Source of the DNA: Radicibacter daui
GTDB lineage: Bacteria; Pseudomonadota; Alphaproteobacteria; Radicibacterales; Radicibacteraceae
Assembly (NCBI GenBank): GCA_030657355.1
Contig: CP131056.1
Span: forward strand, 3,306,501 to 3,370,500
DNA length: 64,000 nucleotides
Reading direction: 5' to 3'
Within the stretch, counting starts at the first letter, position 1, and every line of letters starts with the position of its first letter. Positions 1 through 10,339 of this stretch are shown here, one piece after another. The notes beneath the pieces were generated by a model. The model searched no databases, was not told where the DNA came from, and was given only the letters and a program-made list of their open reading frames with translations. The position numbers and the translations under genes are program-made.

Positions 1-662
1 CAACCTTCGCCGCCCTGTGGAGCGGCTTTGCCTCTGGCGAACTGGTGGACCGTACTCTTGCCTCGCTCCGCGTACTGCTGGTGGGTTACGCCGGCGGGGT
101 GGCGGTTGCAGCGCTCTTGGCAAGTTTCGCCGCGCTCTCGCGCTGGGGGGACGACGCGCTGGGGGTGCTCACCTCGATGTTCAATCCACTGCCGGCGGTG
201 GCGCTGCTGCCCATCGCCCTGCTGTGGTTCGGCATTGGCATGCCCAGCATCGTCTTCGTCATCATTCATTCCGTGGCCTGGCCACTGGCTGTGGCCGGCC
301 ATACCGGCTTCCGCTCCGTGGCGCCGACCCTGCGCATGGCGGCGCGGAACATGGGGCTCTCCGGCCCACGCTTCGTGGTGGAGATCCTTGTCCCGGCTGC
401 TTTTCCGCAGATTCTCTCCGGCCTCAGGATCGGCTGGGCCTTTGCCTGGCGCACGCTGATTGCCGCCGAACTGGTGTTTGGCACCAGCTCCCAGTCCGGC
501 GGCCTCGGCTGGTTCATCTACATCAACCGGGCCCAGCTGGAGACGCCCAGCGTCTTCGCCGGCCTTGCCGTCATCATTCTCATCGGCCTGCTGGTCGAGG
601 GGCTGCTGTTCCGCAGCGTCTCGCGGCTGACCGTGCAACGTTGGGGACAGGAACAGTCATGA
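1..662 (+). CDS. ABC transporter permease, nitrate/sulfonate/taurine (SsuC/TauC) type, 5' truncated
   Basis: Inner-membrane permease of an ABC importer of the SsuC/TauC family. The frame is already open at the left edge, with its first full codon at base 3, so the N-terminus lies outside the window; the GTG at 45 is probably internal. Several hydrophobic membrane segments are visible. The cytoplasmic EAA-type loop (AARNMGLSGPRFVVEILVPA region) contacts the ATPase. The stop overlaps the start of the dioxygenase gene (ATGA at 659-662), so the two are translationally coupled. The ATPase and binding protein presumably lie upstream. The substrate cannot be read from the permease; the dioxygenase neighbour suggests a sulfonate or similar organic anion. 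Confidence 0.85.
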   Translation, partial: TFAALWSGFASGELVDRTLASLRVLLVGYAGGVAVAALLASFAALSRWGDDALGVLTSMFNPLPAVALLPIALLWFGIGMPSIVFVIIHSVAWPLAVAGHTGFRSVAPTLRMAARNMGLSGPRFVVEILVPAAFPQILSGLRIGWAFAWRTLIAAELVFGTSSQSGGLGWFIYINRAQLETPSVFAGLAVIILIGLLVEGLLFRSVSRLTVQRWGQEQS

Positions 663-1537
663 CCCGCCGCTTCCAGATCAAGCCGCTGCCCGACATCCTC
701 GGGGCGGAAATTACCGGTCTCGATCTTTCCACACCGCTGCCGGAAGCGGATTTCCTTGAAATCCGCAAGGCGCTGGCGGACCGGCAGGTGCTGGTCTTCC
801 GCGACCAGGAAAAGCTGACGCCGGATGAGCAGATCGCGTTCAGCCGCCGTTTCGGCCCTCTGGACATTCACATCCAGCATCATTTCCATCTCGGCGGCCA
901 TCCGGAGATCCTCATCGTCTCCAATGTCATCGAAGACGGCAAACCCATCGGTCTGGTCGATGCCGGCAAGTACTGGCACTCGGACCTTTCCTATATGGCA
1001 GAGCCCAGCCTCGGCTCGCTGCTGCACTCCAAGGAGTGGCCGGCCAATGGCGGAGACACGATCTTCGTCAACATGGTCGCCGCCTATGAAGCACTGCCCG
1101 AAGGCGTGCGCCGCCGCATCGACCCCTTGAAGGCCGAGCACAGCTATGGCGCCCGTAACCGCAAGCAACAGGCGCTGAATGGCGCGCTCCGGCCCGGCCT
1201 TACGGCGGAGCAGGAAGCGCGGGTGCCGCCGGTGATCCATCCGGTGGTGCGCCTGCATCCCGAAAGCGGCAAACGCGCGCTCTTTGTCAGCGAAGGCTTT
1301 ACCACCCGCATCGTCGGGCTGGAGGAGAAGGAGAGCGATGAGCTTCTCGCCTTCCTCTTCCATTTCTCGACGTCCGAGCTTTTCCAGTACCGCCATCGCT
1401 GGCAGCCGCATGACATGGTGTTCTGGGACAACCGCCAGACCCTGCATCTGGCCACCGGCTGCCCGCCGGAGCTGCGCCGCACGCTCTACCGCACCACGGT
1501 ACGCGGCGAGGTCCCGCTGGCCGCGACCGCGGCCTGA
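659..1537 (+). CDS. TauD/TfdA-family Fe(II)/2-oxoglutarate-dependent dioxygenase
   Basis: Predicted non-heme iron oxygenase of 292 residues, the usual length for TauD/TfdA. The iron facial triad is recognisable as H107-x-D109 (in WHSDLSY) and H263 (in NRQTLHLAT). R278 sits 15 residues after the distal histidine, where TauD binds the 2-oxoglutarate carboxylate. The family hydroxylates a carbon next to sulfonate, ether or carboxylate groups, so the product fragments. The ATG at 659 overlaps the permease stop, tying it to the importer. Taurine is only one possible substrate; other sulfonates, aryloxyacetates or alkyl sulfates are equally allowed. Confidence 0.88.
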   Translation: MTRRFQIKPLPDILGAEITGLDLSTPLPEADFLEIRKALADRQVLVFRDQEKLTPDEQIAFSRRFGPLDIHIQHHFHLGGHPEILIVSNVIEDGKPIGLVDAGKYWHSDLSYMAEPSLGSLLHSKEWPANGGDTIFVNMVAAYEALPEGVRRRIDPLKAEHSYGARNRKQQALNGALRPGLTAEQEARVPPVIHPVVRLHPESGKRALFVSEGFTTRIVGLEEKESDELLAFLFHFSTSELFQYRHRWQPHDMVFWDNRQTLHLATGCPPELRRTLYRTTVRGEVPLAATAA

Positions 1538-1623
1538 AGGCAGGCGCTGCGGCCATCCGCCAATTTCCCCTCCGGCCGTGATAGTCTGAAGAAAAATCAG
1601 ACCACGACCGGAGGGAGGAAACC

Positions 1624-2403
1624 ATGGATCTGCAGCTGAAAGACAAGGTCGCCGTCATTACCGGCGCCTCCAAGGGCATCGGCCTCGGCATCGCCAGGGC
1701 CTTCGCGCAGGAAGGCTGCCATGTGGTGATGACCGCCCGCACCCAAGGCGAGGTCGATGCGGCGGCGATGGCCATCGAGCGGGAATTTCACGTCAAGGCC
1801 GCCACCGTCGCCTCCGACGTTTCAACAGCCGAAGGCTGCGAGGCGATCATCACCCACGCCGCGGGTCTAGGCGGGGCGGATATCTTCGTCTCCAACGCCG
1901 GCACCGGTTCCAACGAAACCGTGGCCGATGCGCCGGATGAAAAATGGATGGATTACTGGAACCTGCATGTCATGGCCGCGGTACGCCTCAGCCGGCGCCT
2001 TGCGGACCAGATGGAGAAGAAGGGCGGCGGCGCCATGCTGATGAATGCCAGCATCTGCGCCGTGCAGCCGCTCTGGTACGAGCCGATCTATAACGTGACC
2101 AAGGCGGCGCTTTTGATGTTCGGCAAGTGTCTGTCGAACGAAATGATCAAGCGCAATATCCGGGTCAACACCGTCAATCCCGGCCTTATCCGTACCGGAG
2201 ACTGGGTAAAGACCGCCCGCGAGCTGCGCGGCGAGGCGTGGGAAAGTTACCTGCAGGAAGTCGCCGACGAACATGCCCCCATCCGCCGTTTCGCCACGGT
2301 GGAGGAGCTGGCCGATTTCTGCGTCTTCCTCTGCTCCCCCCGCGCCTCCTACAGCGTCGGCTCGGCCTATCATGTCGATGGCGGCATGCTGAAGACGGTG
2401 TGA
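1624..2403 (+). CDS. Short-chain dehydrogenase/reductase (SDR)
   Basis: Classical SDR of 259 residues. It has the nucleotide-binding TGASKGIG motif at residues 13-20, NAG at 91-93, and the catalytic S143 with Y156-x3-K160 (in YNVTK). A good ribosome-binding site (GGAGGGAGG) precedes the ATG. It follows the dioxygenase by 86 bases on the same strand and converges on the DeoR gene. It could process the dioxygenase product or belong to the neighbouring sugar module as a polyol or sugar dehydrogenase. The FabG-like label often given to such proteins is not informative here, because there is no fatty-acid context. Confidence 0.85.
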   Translation: MDLQLKDKVAVITGASKGIGLGIARAFAQEGCHVVMTARTQGEVDAAAMAIEREFHVKAATVASDVSTAEGCEAIITHAAGLGGADIFVSNAGTGSNETVADAPDEKWMDYWNLHVMAAVRLSRRLADQMEKKGGGAMLMNASICAVQPLWYEPIYNVTKAALLMFGKCLSNEMIKRNIRVNTVNPGLIRTGDWVKTARELRGEAWESYLQEVADEHAPIRRFATVEELADFCVFLCSPRASYSVGSAYHVDGGMLKTV

Positions 2404-2416
2404 GACGTGCCAGCCC

Positions 2417-3220
2417 TTACTTCGCGATCAGGATCTCGATGCCGCGCCGCTCGAACTCCTTGGCGTCGGCATCGCTGATGCCGTCGTCGGTGATGAAGGA
2501 GTGGATGACCTCCAGCGAGCCGAGGCGGGTGAGCGAGGCCTTGTTGATCTTGGTGGAATCCGCCACCAGATAAACGCGGCTCGCCGCCCGGATCATCGCT
2601 TCCTTCAGCTGGAGATCGGCAAAGCTGGGATAGGTAAGCCCCGCTTCAAGGCCGACGCCTGCGGTGGCGAGGAAGAGCTTGCCGGCAAAGATGTTGCGGA
2701 AATAATCCACCGACTTGTCGCCGGAGAGCGACAGCGTCGGCGCCTTGAACTGGCCGCCCGGCATATGCACGGCAAAACCCGGCACCGCGCCGAGGATGAG
2801 CGCGATGTTGAGCGCATTGGTGATGATGGTGAGGTTGCGGCGGGCAACGAGGCGCGTCGCCACCTCCGTCGTCGTGGTGCCGGCATCAAGGATCAGCGTT
2901 TCGCCGTCATGCACCAGCGAGGCGGCAAGCGCACCGATGCGGCGCTTCTTCTCCATATTGTCCTGATGGTGGAGCGTCATCGCCCCCACCTGCGCCGGCA
3001 CGGTGTTGAGGAAGGCCCCGCCATGTTCGCGGGTGATCAGCCCCTCGCCTTCCAGCCGCTCCAGATCCTGGCGGATGGTGGCTTCCGACACCTGGAAGGC
3101 CGCCGCCAGCTCGCGCACGCGGGCCGAACCTTCTTCCTGAATCCAGTCCAGTATGCGCCGCCGCCGCGGCTCGGAGAGCAGGCCCGTCATCTCGCCGCGG
3201 GTTTCTACCGGTTTTGTCTC
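2417..3220 (-). CDS. DeoR-family transcriptional regulator
   Basis: Sugar-phosphate-responsive regulator of about 267 residues. The N-terminal helix-turn-helix is the region around ARVRELAAAFQVSEATIRQ, followed by the DeoR C-terminal sensor domain (DAGTTTTEVA and VADSTKINK motifs). I prefer the ATG at 3220, which has AGAAGG upstream, over a TTG in frame at 3253. It is the last gene of the leftward transporter operon. The family represses transport and catabolic genes until a phosphorylated sugar binds, so the FGGY-kinase product of the rightward operon is the natural effector. Its likely operators are the CGATTAGT repeats between 7634 and 7870. Confidence 0.88.
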   Translation of the reverse strand, partial: ETKPVETRGEMTGLLSEPRRRRILDWIQEEGSARVRELAAAFQVSEATIRQDLERLEGEGLITREHGGAFLNTVPAQVGAMTLHHQDNMEKKRRIGALAASLVHDGETLILDAGTTTTEVATRLVARRNLTIITNALNIALILGAVPGFAVHMPGGQFKAPTLSLSGDKSVDYFRNIFAGKLFLATAGVGLEAGLTYPSFADLQLKEAMIRAASRVYLVADSTKINKASLTRLGSLEVIHSFITDDGISDADAKEFERRGIEILIAK

Positions 3221-3336
3221 CATCGGGGCGGCGGTACCTTCTGTAATTCGCAAGCAAACATCTTCGAACGCACTCTATCCGATTGCGCTTTGCCGGCAAA
3301 CAGCAACGGCGCGGCAGCCGGACGGGCAGCGGGGCG

Positions 3337-4374
3337 TCAGTGCCCCACTGCCGCCTGCTGCTGAAGCACCACCCGGGCATGCAGGCGCTGCTGGGCCTGG
3401 TCCACCACCACGGCGGCGATGATGACCACACCCTTGATGACCGTCTGCCAGAAGGAGGAGACGCCCATCATCACAAGGCCGTCCGACAGGATGCCGATAA
3501 CGAAGGCACCGATGACGGTACCGCCCACCCGGCCGCGGCCACCGGACATCGAGGTGCCGCCCAGTACGGCGGCGGCAATGGCGTTGAGCTCGAAGGTCTC
3601 GCCGGTTGCCGGATGCGCCGCCTGCAGCTGCGAGGCGATGACGAGCCCCACCAGCGCCGCGCAGAAACCGGAGAACATATAGACGGCCATCTTGACCCGG
3701 TTGACCTTCACGCCGGACAGCGCCGCCCCGCGCTCGTTGCCGCCCACCGCATAGATGTGCCGGCCAAGCGGCGTGCGCTGGGAGGCATAGGCCGCCAGCA
3801 GCGCGACGATGACGAGCAGCCAGATCGAGACCGGAATGCCGGCAAGATTGCCCGCCCCCAGAAACCGGAACGTGTCGGAGCCATAATCCGGATTGCCGCC
3901 CAGATTGGGGAAGGTCGCACCGTTGGAGGAAAGCAGCGCCGCGCCTCGCGCTACATAAAGCGTGCCCAGCGTGGCGATGAAGGGCGCGACATTGAGGCGG
4001 GTGATGAGAAACCCGTTGATGACGCCGACACCGATGCCGACCAGGCAGACGATGAGGCAGATCTCGAGGGTGTTGAACTGGATGGACCAGCCATATCCCG
4101 GATCGATGCCGTAAAGCACCAGCCAGCCGGCTACCATGGCGCACAGGCCCACGATGGAGCCGACGGACAGATCGATGCCGCCGGTGATGATGACGAAAGT
4201 CATGCCGATGGCGAGAAACGCATTGAGCGCCACATGCTTGGACATGATGACGATGTTTTCCGCCGACAGGAAATTCGGCGCGGCATAGGCAAAGAAGGCA
4301 AAGACGAGAAACAGCGCCACGAAGGTACGCAGCCGCAGCAGCAGGAGAAGGGCGGAGGCGGAAGAAGCGGTCAT
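3337..4374 (-). CDS. Ribose-type sugar ABC transporter permease (RbsC family)
   Basis: Inner-membrane permease of the carbohydrate uptake class 2 (CUT2) group, 345 residues with about ten hydrophobic segments. It carries RbsC family patterns such as ITGGIDLSVGS and LNAIAAAVLGGTSMSGG. The start overlaps the ATPase stop by ATGA (4371-4374). CUT2 systems import pentoses, hexoses, autoinducer-2 and polyols; the sugar cannot be assigned from the permease. It works with the ATPase at 4371-5930 and the binding protein at 6648-7586. Confidence 0.93.
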   Translation of the reverse strand: MTASSASALLLLLRLRTFVALFLVFAFFAYAAPNFLSAENIVIMSKHVALNAFLAIGMTFVIITGGIDLSVGSIVGLCAMVAGWLVLYGIDPGYGWSIQFNTLEICLIVCLVGIGVGVINGFLITRLNVAPFIATLGTLYVARGAALLSSNGATFPNLGGNPDYGSDTFRFLGAGNLAGIPVSIWLLVIVALLAAYASQRTPLGRHIYAVGGNERGAALSGVKVNRVKMAVYMFSGFCAALVGLVIASQLQAAHPATGETFELNAIAAAVLGGTSMSGGRGRVGGTVIGAFVIGILSDGLVMMGVSSFWQTVIKGVVIIAAVVVDQAQQRLHARVVLQQQAAVGH

Positions 4375-5930
4375 GCTGCGGTTTCCTGGTGACGGTTCGG
4401 CGCCGCGGCGGCGGCGACTTCGGCGGGGGTGGTCGACGCGGCATCGAAAATGCCGGTCACGCGCCCCTGCGCCATGACGAGAATGCGATCAGAAAGAGCC
4501 ATCACCTCATCGAGGTCGGAGGTGACGAAGATGATGCCGAGCCCCTCCCCGGCCAGATGGCGCATGGTGCGGAACACCTCTGCCTTGGCGCCGATATCGA
4601 TGCCGCGCGACGGCTCGTCCATCAGCAACACCTTTGGCTTCGTCATCAGTGCCTTGCCGATGACGACCTTCTGCTGGTTGCCGCCGGAAAGGCTGGAGAC
4701 GGGGTTGTCCGGGCTTGCCACCTTGATGGTAAGCCGCTTGATGAAAGCCAGCGCCCCGGCCGCCTCCGCCTTGAGGTTCAGATGGAACAGCCGGGTGAAA
4801 TCCTTGAGCGAGGAGAGCGTGATGTTCTCGCGGATCGACATGATCTGCACGAGCCCGTCGCGCTTGCGGTCTTCCGGGATGAGGGCGATGCCGCGGCGGA
4901 TGCGCCCGGTCACGTCCGGCTCCGTCAGCAGCCTGCCCTCGACATAGAGCTTGCCGCCCGAATGCGGGTGCTGCGCCATCACACATTCCAGAAACTCGGA
5001 TCGCCCGGCCCCCATGAGGCCATAGACGCCGAGAATTTCACCGGCCCGCACCGATAGCGAGACATGGTCAACGGCAAAACCACCGCCAAGGCGCGGCAGG
5101 GTCACCTCCTCGGCGCGAAAAATCTCGTCGCCGAAAGCAGCGGTTTCCGTGCGCGGGAAATCCCTGGAGGCATCGCCGATCATGTTGCGCACGATCCAGG
5201 GGATATCGACCCCGTCCATCGGCCGGGCGCCGGTTATGACGCCGTCTCGCAGCACGGTGATGTAATCGCCGATGCGGATGAGTTCCGGCAGGCGGTGGGA
5301 GATATAGACGATGCCCACCCCGTGGGCCTTCAGATCCTCGATCACGCGGAACAGCACTTCCACCTCGTGGGCGGACAGCGCGGAGGTCGGCTCATCAAGG
5401 ATGAGGATGCGCGCATCCTGCGCCAGCGACTTGGCGATCTCCACGATCTGCTGCTGGCCGATGCGCAGGTTGCCGACCGGCGTATCCGGGTCGATCTCCT
5501 GCTCCAGCCGCTGCATCAGCCGCCGCGTCGCCTCGCGCTGGGCAGCACGGTCGATATCGATGCCGCCGCGGGCGATCTCGCGGGCGATGAAGATGTTTTC
5601 GCTGACCGTCAGGTTGGCGAAGAGATTGAGCTCCTGGTTGACAATGCCGATGCCATGGGCAACCGCCTCCGCCTTGTCGCGGAAATGGACGGGCTTGCCC
5701 TCCATCAGCATCGTGCCTTCGGTCAGCTGCTCGATGCCGGCAATCACCTTCATCATGGTGGATTTGCCGGCGCCGTTTTCGCCCACCAGCACATTGACCG
5801 CGCCCATGCGCAGATCAAAATCCACCGCCTTCAGCGCGCGGGTACCGGGATAAATCTTGGTACCGCCCCGAATGCTGAGCCCGATGGGATACGCCTCCGC
5901 GCCTGCTGCACCGCTCATGGCCCCGCTCAT
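4371..5930 (-). CDS. Ribose-type sugar ABC transporter ATPase (RbsA family, duplicated)
   Basis: ATPase of 519 residues with two fused nucleotide-binding halves, as in RbsA/MglA. The first half has a full Walker A (GENGAGKST), a signature region and Walker B (ILILDEPTSALS). The second half has the degenerate P-loop GLMGAGRSE, the signature LSGGNQQK and LLMDEPSRGIDIGAK. The duplicated architecture and the degenerate second P-loop are normal for CUT2 ATPases. Its start overlaps the lipoprotein stop (5927-5930) and its stop overlaps the permease start, so the four structural genes form one tight operon. Confidence 0.94.
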   Translation of the reverse strand: MSGAMSGAAGAEAYPIGLSIRGGTKIYPGTRALKAVDFDLRMGAVNVLVGENGAGKSTMMKVIAGIEQLTEGTMLMEGKPVHFRDKAEAVAHGIGIVNQELNLFANLTVSENIFIAREIARGGIDIDRAAQREATRRLMQRLEQEIDPDTPVGNLRIGQQQIVEIAKSLAQDARILILDEPTSALSAHEVEVLFRVIEDLKAHGVGIVYISHRLPELIRIGDYITVLRDGVITGARPMDGVDIPWIVRNMIGDASRDFPRTETAAFGDEIFRAEEVTLPRLGGGFAVDHVSLSVRAGEILGVYGLMGAGRSEFLECVMAQHPHSGGKLYVEGRLLTEPDVTGRIRRGIALIPEDRKRDGLVQIMSIRENITLSSLKDFTRLFHLNLKAEAAGALAFIKRLTIKVASPDNPVSSLSGGNQQKVVIGKALMTKPKVLLMDEPSRGIDIGAKAEVFRTMRHLAGEGLGIIFVTSDLDEVMALSDRILVMAQGRVTGIFDAASTTPAEVAAAAAPNRHQETAA

Positions 5931-6571
5931 GGCAGAACCGTCAGGCTGGTCGGCAGCACCAGAAGCGCCTCGCTCTGGCTGCGGATGGCAAGGGCGCCGG
6001 AGAAGTCGACTTTCCGGCCGACAAGATCGCCATCCGGCAGCTTGATGGCGCCGACGGCCTTGTCATTGAGCGCGCGGGCCAGCTTTGCGAACTCGATCTG
6101 GTCGCGAAAGGCGGTGAAGTCATAAAAGGGCGCAAAGTCGCGCAGCGCCGTGCCGCGAATGACCGGGCCAATCTGCAGCGTCACGTCGCCCTTGCCGTCG
6201 CCGTCGCTATCGACCTCCAGCTTCGCCGCCCGGCTGGCGCGGTCGGAGGAAACCACCGTGCCGGTACCCTTGATGGCAAAATTCCAGGCACCGCCGGCAC
6301 CGCCGGCGCGCAGGCCATGCGCCTTGCCGGCTGCATCCAGCCCGGCGGCGATTTCCTTGCGCAGCTCCACGGCATCCACCGCCTTGTCGGCGATCAGCGG
6401 CAGCACCTGGCTGTCCCAGGTCTTGTCGACCAGGGCGGCCATTCGGGCTTCATCACCGGCGGGGTCATTGGCCGAAACCTCGCCGGCCGGCTTGGTCTTG
6501 ACGATCTTGCAGGCGGCGAGCGGAGCGGTTGCCAGCAAAAGGGCAGCCGCCAGCACGGGCAGGGATTTCAT
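5927..6571 (-). CDS. DUF2291 periplasmic lipoprotein of a sugar ABC operon
   Basis: Lipoprotein of 214 residues from the ATG at 6571 (an in-frame start at 6589 adds six residues). The signal peptide ends in the lipobox LAAC, followed by KIVKTKPAGE. The body matches what I know of DUF2291, a family of unknown function found beside ribose-type ABC transporters, with the conserved TWDSQVLPLI and GPVIRGTALRDF patches. Its place between the binding-protein and ATPase genes supports an accessory role in uptake, perhaps anchoring or assisting the binding protein at the inner membrane; that role is inferred. Confidence 0.82.
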   Translation of the reverse strand: MKSLPVLAAALLLATAPLAACKIVKTKPAGEVSANDPAGDEARMAALVDKTWDSQVLPLIADKAVDAVELRKEIAAGLDAAGKAHGLRAGGAGGAWNFAIKGTGTVVSSDRASRAAKLEVDSDGDGKGDVTLQIGPVIRGTALRDFAPFYDFTAFRDQIEFAKLARALNDKAVGAIKLPDGDLVGRKVDFSGALAIRSQSEALLVLPTSLTVLP

Positions 6572-6647
6572 GAGGACAAGTTCCGGCAAAGTAAAAAAGC
6601 CCGGTGCCGCTGGCGGGCCGGCGGCACCGGGAGCAGGAGGAGACGCC

Positions 6648-7968
<1,321 letters not shown>

Positions 7969-9435
7969 ATGGTGTTGCAAATCCGCCGGCAGGTGACCCT
8001 CGGCGTCGTCATCGGCAGCCGCGCCTTCTTCAACGGCGCCCCGTGCAAGGCGTCGCGCGACGAGACCCTCGCCCAGCTTGAAAAACTCGGCGTCCGCGCT
8101 CTGACCCTGCCTTTCGAGGCGACGGTCAATGGCGCCGTACAGTCGGTTGCCGACGCTGTGCTTTACGCTGACTTCTTTCGCAAACAGGCGGACGAGATCG
8201 ACGGGCTGGTGATCGGCCTGCCGAATTTCGGCGACGAGATCGCGATTGCCGAGCTGGTGAACCGCGCGAAACTGAACGTGCCGATCCTGCTGCAGGCCAG
8301 CAATGACGAGGTCGACAAGGTTTCGGTCCATGAGCGGCGCGATGCCTTTTGCGGCAAGATCAGCGTCTCCAATAATTTCTGGCAGTACGGCGTCCCCTTT
8401 ACCGAAACCACCTCCCACACCTGCGATACCGACAGCGCCGAATTCGGCGCCGATCTGGAGCGCTTTGCCCGCCTTTGCCGCACCGTGCGCGGCATGCGCG
8501 GCGCCCGGCTTGGCGCCATCGGCGCCCGCACCGGTGCCTTCCAGACCATGCGCTACAGCGAAAAGCTGCTTCAGGCCGGCGGCATCACCGTGGTGACGGT
8601 CGATCTTTCGGAAATGATGTCTGCTGCCGGCGCCATCTCCGACAGCGATCCGGACCTGCGCGCCAAGATGGAGCGCATCCGCTCTTACGGCACCATCCCC
8701 GCGCACATCACCGAGGCGCAGGTAACCCGCCAGGCCAAGTGGACACTCGCGGTCAATCGCTGGATCGAGGAAAACGGCTGCGATGCCAGCGCCATCCAGT
8801 GCTGGCGCTCGCTGCAGGATAATTTCGGCTGCGCCACCTGCGTGACCATGAGCATGATGGGCGAGGAGCTGATGCCGTCCGCCTGCGAGGTGGATGTGAT
8901 GGGCGCGCTTTCCATGTACGCGCTGGCGCTTGCCTCCGGCGCCCCGCCCGCCATCCTGGACTGGAACAACAATTACGGACGGGAAGCCGACAAGTGCGTC
9001 TGCACCCATTGCGGCAACTACCCCAGGAGCTTTATCGGCGACACGCCGGAGATCGGCGAGCTCGACGTGCTGGGCGAGACCATCGGCCGCTCCAAATGTT
9101 TCGGCGCGGTGAAGGGCAAGGTGAAGCCCGGGCCGATGACCTATTTCCGCCTCTCCTCCGATGACCGGGCCGGCACGCTCAAATGTTATCTCGGCGAGGG
9201 TGAGTTTACCGACGACCCCTTCCCCATGGATGGCGGCATCGCGGTCACCAGAGTGCCGCGCCTGCGCGAGCTCATGCGCTTCGTCACGCAAAACGGCTTT
9301 GAGCACCATGTTGCAATGGTGCGCGGCAACCACGCCGATGTCGTGAACGAGGCCGTCACCCGTTATCTCGGCTGGCCGCTCTATGCCCACAACATCGAAC
9401 AGGAACCCGCGCTCACCCTGCCGCGGCGGTTCTGA
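7969..9435 (+). CDS. L-fucose/L-arabinose isomerase-family protein
   Basis: Protein of 488 residues from the ATG at 7969, preceded by AAGGA; an in-frame ATG at 7786 lacks a site and reads through control DNA. It resembles the L-fucose isomerase family, whose members use Mn2+ to interconvert aldoses and ketoses. The C-terminal part carries a cysteine-rich patch (DKCVCTHCGNYPRSF, near residues 342-357) and YFRLSSDDRAGTLKCYLGEGE, typical of these divergent fucose-isomerase-like proteins. First gene of an isomerase, transketolase A/B, FGGY-kinase operon. It would turn an imported aldose into a ketose for phosphorylation; the sugar is unknown. Confidence 0.8.
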   Translation: MVLQIRRQVTLGVVIGSRAFFNGAPCKASRDETLAQLEKLGVRALTLPFEATVNGAVQSVADAVLYADFFRKQADEIDGLVIGLPNFGDEIAIAELVNRAKLNVPILLQASNDEVDKVSVHERRDAFCGKISVSNNFWQYGVPFTETTSHTCDTDSAEFGADLERFARLCRTVRGMRGARLGAIGARTGAFQTMRYSEKLLQAGGITVVTVDLSEMMSAAGAISDSDPDLRAKMERIRSYGTIPAHITEAQVTRQAKWTLAVNRWIEENGCDASAIQCWRSLQDNFGCATCVTMSMMGEELMPSACEVDVMGALSMYALALASGAPPAILDWNNNYGREADKCVCTHCGNYPRSFIGDTPEIGELDVLGETIGRSKCFGAVKGKVKPGPMTYFRLSSDDRAGTLKCYLGEGEFTDDPFPMDGGIAVTRVPRLRELMRFVTQNGFEHHVAMVRGNHADVVNEAVTRYLGWPLYAHNIEQEPALTLPRRF

Positions 9436-9493
9436 CGCGCCCCTGCCTTCCCGGCACCGGCGCCTTCAGGCAAGGTTTTTAAGGAAACAGCGC

Positions 9494-10339
9494 ATGTCGC
9501 ACATCACACGGCCCGTTTCACATCCGGCAAACCCGCTGGACCTCATCCGCGAGAAGGCTCTGTGGATGCGTCGCCGGGCCTTCCGCATGGTTTATGAGGC
9601 GCAGCTTGGCCATCCGGGCGGGGATTTTTCCGCCATCGATGCCATCGCCACGCTTTATTTCGGCGTGCTGCGCTTCGACCCGCAGCAGCCGGACTGGCCG
9701 GAGCGCGACCGTTTCATCATGTCCAAGGGCCATGCCACCGGCGCGCTCTATACCGCGCTTTGTGCCGCCGGTTATTACCCGGAAGACTGGCTTGAGACCT
9801 ATATGCAGCCCCTCTCCCGCCTCAACGGCCACCCCAACCGCAACTACCTGCCGGGGGTGGAAACCAACACCGGGCCGCTCGGCCACGGCCTGCCGGTCGG
9901 GCTTGGCATCGCAGTTGCCGGCCAGATCAGCGGTGCGAGCTACCGCACCTATGTGCTGACCGGCGATGGCGAGTTGCAGGAAGGCTCCAACTGGGAAGCG
10001 GCTGCCGTTGCCGGCCACCGCAAGCTGGCGAACCTGACCCTGATCGTGGACCGCAACCGCCTGCAGCAGGGTGCCCGCACCGAAGATACCGTGACCATGG
10101 ACCCGCTGGACGAGCGCTTCCGTGCCTTCGGCTGGGAGGTGGCGGTGATTGACGGGCACGATCATGCCGCGCTCCTCAAGGCGCTCGGCAGCCCGGTGGC
10201 GCAGCGGCAGAAGCCGCTCTGCGTCATTGCCAACACCGTCAAGGGCAAGGGCGTCTCCTTCATGGAGAATGTCGCCGCCTGGCATCACGGCGTGCCCAAC
10301 GCCGAACAGTTTGAAATCGCGATGAAGGAGCTTGTGTGA
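9494..10339 (+). CDS. Transketolase, N-terminal (ThDP-binding) subunit
   Basis: Split transketolase first half, 281 residues from the ATG at 9494 (AAGGAAAC site), against about 660 residues for a single-chain enzyme. It shows GHPGGDFSAID near the N-terminus, the cofactor motif GDGELQEGSNWEAA, and the following NLTLIVDRNRLQQ that supplies the Mg-binding asparagine. It must pair with the product of 10339-11298. Split transketolases in sugar gene clusters often act on a dedicated sugar phosphate; the apulose-4-phosphate transketolase AptA/AptB of D-apiose catabolism is the best-known parallel. Confidence 0.9.
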   Translation: MSHITRPVSHPANPLDLIREKALWMRRRAFRMVYEAQLGHPGGDFSAIDAIATLYFGVLRFDPQQPDWPERDRFIMSKGHATGALYTALCAAGYYPEDWLETYMQPLSRLNGHPNRNYLPGVETNTGPLGHGLPVGLGIAVAGQISGASYRTYVLTGDGELQEGSNWEAAAVAGHRKLANLTLIVDRNRLQQGARTEDTVTMDPLDERFRAFGWEVAVIDGHDHAALLKALGSPVAQRQKPLCVIANTVKGKGVSFMENVAAWHHGVPNAEQFEIAMKELV